Origin: a virus
Direction: 5' to 3' (one strand)
Length of the DNA: 42,786 nucleotides
Virus record (IMG/VR): IMGVR_UViG_3300032092_000070
Coordinates: 1-42,786 of that record
Every line of letters begins with the position of its first letter. Position 1 is the first letter of the stretch. Both the position numbers and the translations under genes were made by a program. Under the pieces are notes generated by a model. It worked only from the letters and a program-made list of their open reading frames with translations, had not been told where the DNA came from and did no database searches. This document shows positions 39,705 to 42,786 of this stretch, piece after piece.

Positions 39705-42700
39705 CGCTTAGGCTCCTCACGCTGGACTCTACGCTTAGCCTGTTCCTCGCTGTCGAAGACCCCGATGACAGCCTTGTACGGATTGTACACCCTGTACTTG
39801 CTACCAATCCTAGAGATGACGAAGCCAGCAGAGTTCTTGATGAGCGAGCCAGCAGTTGTCTGCTCAGCCTTCCAGTCTCTGAAGCCTTCAGCGGGTTGCC
39901 ACTTAAGACGCTCTTTGCCTTCTGGAATCAATGACGCTTCCTTTACATATCCGTAGGCTTCTCCGACTTGATTGCTACCAAGTTTTGTAGCACCTCCCTT
40001 TCTTGGTACTTCCTTCTTTTCCTTATTCAAGAATACATCAGTAACGTGGTTTGTCTTATCTGGAATAAGCATCCTAGGTCTAATCTTATTTCCATTTTCA
40101 TCACGCTGGACGATATGCCAAGGGTAACTCTTATGTCCATTCTCGGTCTTCTCAACCGATATCTTTCCTGTTACCTCGATATAAGCATAGACATAACTAG
40201 GGTCAACATTAGCCCTCTTGTCCGAAAGCATTAGACCAATAGCCTCACGAATACCAGTAGGTGCAAACTGAATCTTTTTCCCAAGCCTGTCAGCACCAAG
40301 GGCGTTTGAAATCTTTTCTATGTTCTTATGTCCAGACTCTCCATTTTCCGCAAGATGAGTGATGACATCCTTTACGAAATCTCCTCTTCTTTCAAATGTA
40401 GAATCAGAGACACCAAAAAACTTGCTGGCAATTTCAGCCTGTATAGCCTTCGCTGATTGAGTAGCGTTGAATTCTATTCCGTACTTTCTTCCAGAATCCT
40501 TGAGTGCATTTCTGAATTCCTCAAGGCTGATATAGCCTTGCTCAACAAAGTACTCAAGTATTCCCATTCCAGCCTTAGCACCTGTATGCGAGTTCAGAGC
40601 GTTCTCAAATGAGCCTCTTGTAAGCGAAAGATATGCAACTCCTCCGTTTTCTTTTTGTGCTTTCTCTAGATTTCTTGCTGTTGTTCTAGCCTTGGATTCC
40701 TTTGAGTTAGCCCAGATATCTCCGAACTTCGATACAAAGTTAAGACCTCCTTCTCCTTCGGCAAGAATTCTGCCGCTAGGAGTCTCAAGAGTACCAGTCA
40801 TCATTGTGTCTGGATTGTTGATTACGACAGCCTTTCCAGCCAACTCACGCTCATCAAATCCAAGCACGATATGACCAGAGTCAACCAACCGCTTGTTTAA
40901 TTCAGATTTTTCAAATCCATTCTGAACAAGAGCGGCATCTCTTTCCGCTGGCTGGAAGTTATATCTAGTATCCGTCTTTGAAAAGTCTCCGTAATTGCTA
41001 GAGGCTTTAACGCTGGCTGTTTCTTGAGGAATTACAATAGTTGGAGATTTTCTGCTAACAGAGTTATCTTGTATAACAATACTGTCGTATCCTTTTCTTA
41101 ATAGGTGTTCGTGGAAATCAATCCAGTTATCCATTCTCCAAGATTCACCAAACGGCTTAAGCATTGTTTGCTCCTTCTTCGGGCTCAACCAATTGCCAGT
41201 TGCTATCTCAAGCAAGAATCTATCAATGGATGTTCTTGGGTCTAATACATCGTGACCTTGTTCCTTGATGTTCTTGTTCCAGAACTCTTTTATAGCCTCA
41301 AACAGTTTAGGATTGGCTTGTTCCAACTTGTGTGCGGAAAGAAGATTTGCAGGGTTTTTGCTCTTAACATAATACATATCAGCGTTGCCTCTGCTAGCAA
41401 CCTTTTGTGCGTCTTCATTGAGACCGCTGATATCAGTGTGACCGCCTCCAGCATATCTCTTAGCCGCAGATTCATCGGCAATAAAGAAGTTCGGGTCTGT
41501 CGTTAATGAACGCTCATTTCTATCAACTACACTTCTTTCTGAAAACCTATCAAAAGAGCGGACATTAACTCCTTTGTAAACAGTAGTGACAAAACCCTTG
41601 TCGTAATTTGAAGCCTTATTAGAGTCTTCTTCGCTTCCAATAAACTTAAGTCTTTCTGCCCAACTTCTAAAGTTTTTAGTATCTGGATATCTCCATAATT
41701 CTCTTGGTTGATTTTCTCTTGCTTTAATTGCCCTCGCTGTATTCCAGTCAGTTTCGCCTTCCGCTGGCTGGAACTTAACAGGCAAGTTGTCCCTAGAACC
41801 ATAACCTAATTGTTTTTTAAGTTCCGAGTTTGCTCCAAAATAAAACGCATCAACATCTTCTGGGTTAACGCCAAGTTTCTTTGCTATCTTGTTCTTGTAT
41901 TCATACACTTCGCTCATACTGCTGAAGTGGTCAGAGTATCTAGAAGTTATGCTAAACTTGCCACGCTCTAATAATTTTCCTTTAGAATCATATCTTGGCT
42001 TTTCATATCTTCCATAGACTGGGGGCTTATCTTCGTCGTACTGATATGTCTCCATCCATTCGCTATGCGTATAGCCTGTGTTATCAGAGGTTGACGCTGG
42101 ATTCTTAGTAAGAATTCCCTTGTTAATGTCATCAACCCAAAGTCCAGAATTTTCAATTTCCCATCTGTTTAACTCTTTGGTTTTTCTAATTTGTGGATAA
42201 TGACCAATGTCAGTCCAGTCTAGATTATAATCTGCTGGATTGCTTAAATATCCTCTGGCATTCTTATCTCCAGTAATCTCGTCATTGCCAACAAATGGTC
42301 TACGAACAAGGAGACCTTCTTGGTCTTTGTATTCAAAGATATTTTTCTTGGGCTTCCAATAGTCGTCCCCGCCTTGGTATTCGGAAGGTTGGTAGCGGGC
42401 TTTTTGATGCAGATAAGACTCTACATCTATTTGTTTATTTCCTTCTTGGTCGAGTCTTTTATCTAGTATTTCAGTTCTTGAATCTTTCTCTCCTATTCTA
42501 AGATTCTCAACATCGATAAGACGCTTTCTAATCTTTATTGGTCTTTCGGCATTGTCGATTACCATTCCAGAAACAGTCTTAACGCCTTCGCTTCTCAGCC
42601 TTTCAAGCAATTCACTATAGACAAGGTATCCATATCCTTTGCCTTGATGCTCTGGAGTAACTTCGGATTTTTCAATAGACACCTCATCTCCAAATCTTTC

Positions 42701-42786
42701 AAATCGAATGTTTGCAACGACCTCTCCTTGTTTATCTCTCAAAGTAAGACCCTCTTGACCCATCCCTCCCTTGATTTCACCCTAAA
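39701..42786 (-). CDS. Giant polyvalent protein, C-terminal part (full residues about 2177-3196 from ATG-equivalent 42763)
   Basis: Within the right-edge repeat the frame carries a TAG at 42782-42784 (Tyr in the left copy), so as written the frame opens at ATG 42763 and encodes 1,020 residues. In the circular reading it is the tail of the 3,196-aa protein that starts at 6679. Local residues: GNAT-like loop PEHQGKGYG at about 30-45; an ART-like domain opening with VYKGV near 390 and closing with YDSIVIQD near 560; an unassigned polyvalent module around 610-930; and repeated QP[AS]E linkers near 120, 330, 602 and 955. The product ends at the holin overlap. Codons are A/T-rich. Confidence 0.85.
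42613..42786. repeat. Right copy of the terminal repeat (circularisation overlap)
   Basis: Matches bases 1-174 with two differences (see the left copy). The difference at 42782 makes a TAG in the frame of the giant gene only in this copy; all four sequence bases after it are at the window edge. Confidence 0.85.

Overview
This window looks like one essentially complete genome of a tailed, podovirus-like phage (Caudoviricetes) of about 42.6 kb. Bases 1-174 recur at 42613-42786 with two mismatches, and one reading frame continues across that join, so the molecule is most simply read as circular or terminally redundant, with the ends placed inside a giant gene. No integrase, DNA polymerase or RNA polymerase gene is recognisable. 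Most start codons have no clear Shine-Dalgarno sequence; many are preceded by A/T-rich bases or sit in TAATG/ATGA stop-start overlaps. That would fit a host with SD-independent initiation (as in Bacteroidota and some other phyla), but the host cannot be named from the sequence alone.

Layout. (1) Minus strand from 22416 leftwards to 1: the packaging and virion operon, in the order small conserved gene, large terminase, small winged-helix gene, portal, scaffold-like protein, major capsid protein, head-tail and tail proteins, fibre-like proteins, and three internal/ejection-type proteins. The last of these is a giant multidomain polyvalent protein of about 3,196 residues that crosses the join and ends at 39701. 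(2) Minus strand 39704-36866: holin-like protein, two unknown proteins and a spanin-like lipoprotein. (3) Minus strand 23670-22489: ten well-formed tRNA genes, every one with U in the wobble position and therefore reading A-ending codons, plus an interrupted tRNA-like element and a strongly folded 250-nt stretch without genes. (4) 23671-24417: a non-coding stretch with a tRNA promoter candidate, a terminator, a G-quadruplex motif and an A/T-rich repeat tract. (5) 24418-25646, minus strand: a small membrane peptide, a zinc-ribbon protein and a DUF932 protein, bracketed by a 16-bp inverted repeat. (6) 25647-26771: non-coding control region with three direct repeats of a paired TTTACA motif. (7) Plus strand 26772-36960: the early operon. 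It starts with small proteins (one resembling a histone fold) and a structured RNA flanked by terminators, followed by endonuclease VII, a RecE-like exonuclease, an initiator-like winged-helix protein, a DnaC-like loader, an ERF annealing protein and a calcineurin-like phosphoesterase. A lytic transglycosylase gene is embedded in this operon. A two-gene minus-strand island (29162-29926) interrupts it.

How it works together. The phage appears to borrow the host replisome, loading host helicase with its own initiator and DnaC-like pair. It processes and recombines DNA with exonuclease, ERF and endonuclease VII, packages it with the terminase and portal, and delivers it with a set of ejected proteins that ends in the polyvalent giant. 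Early genes tend to have G/C-ending codons and many late genes A/T-ending codons, which fits a tRNA set confined to A-ending codons.
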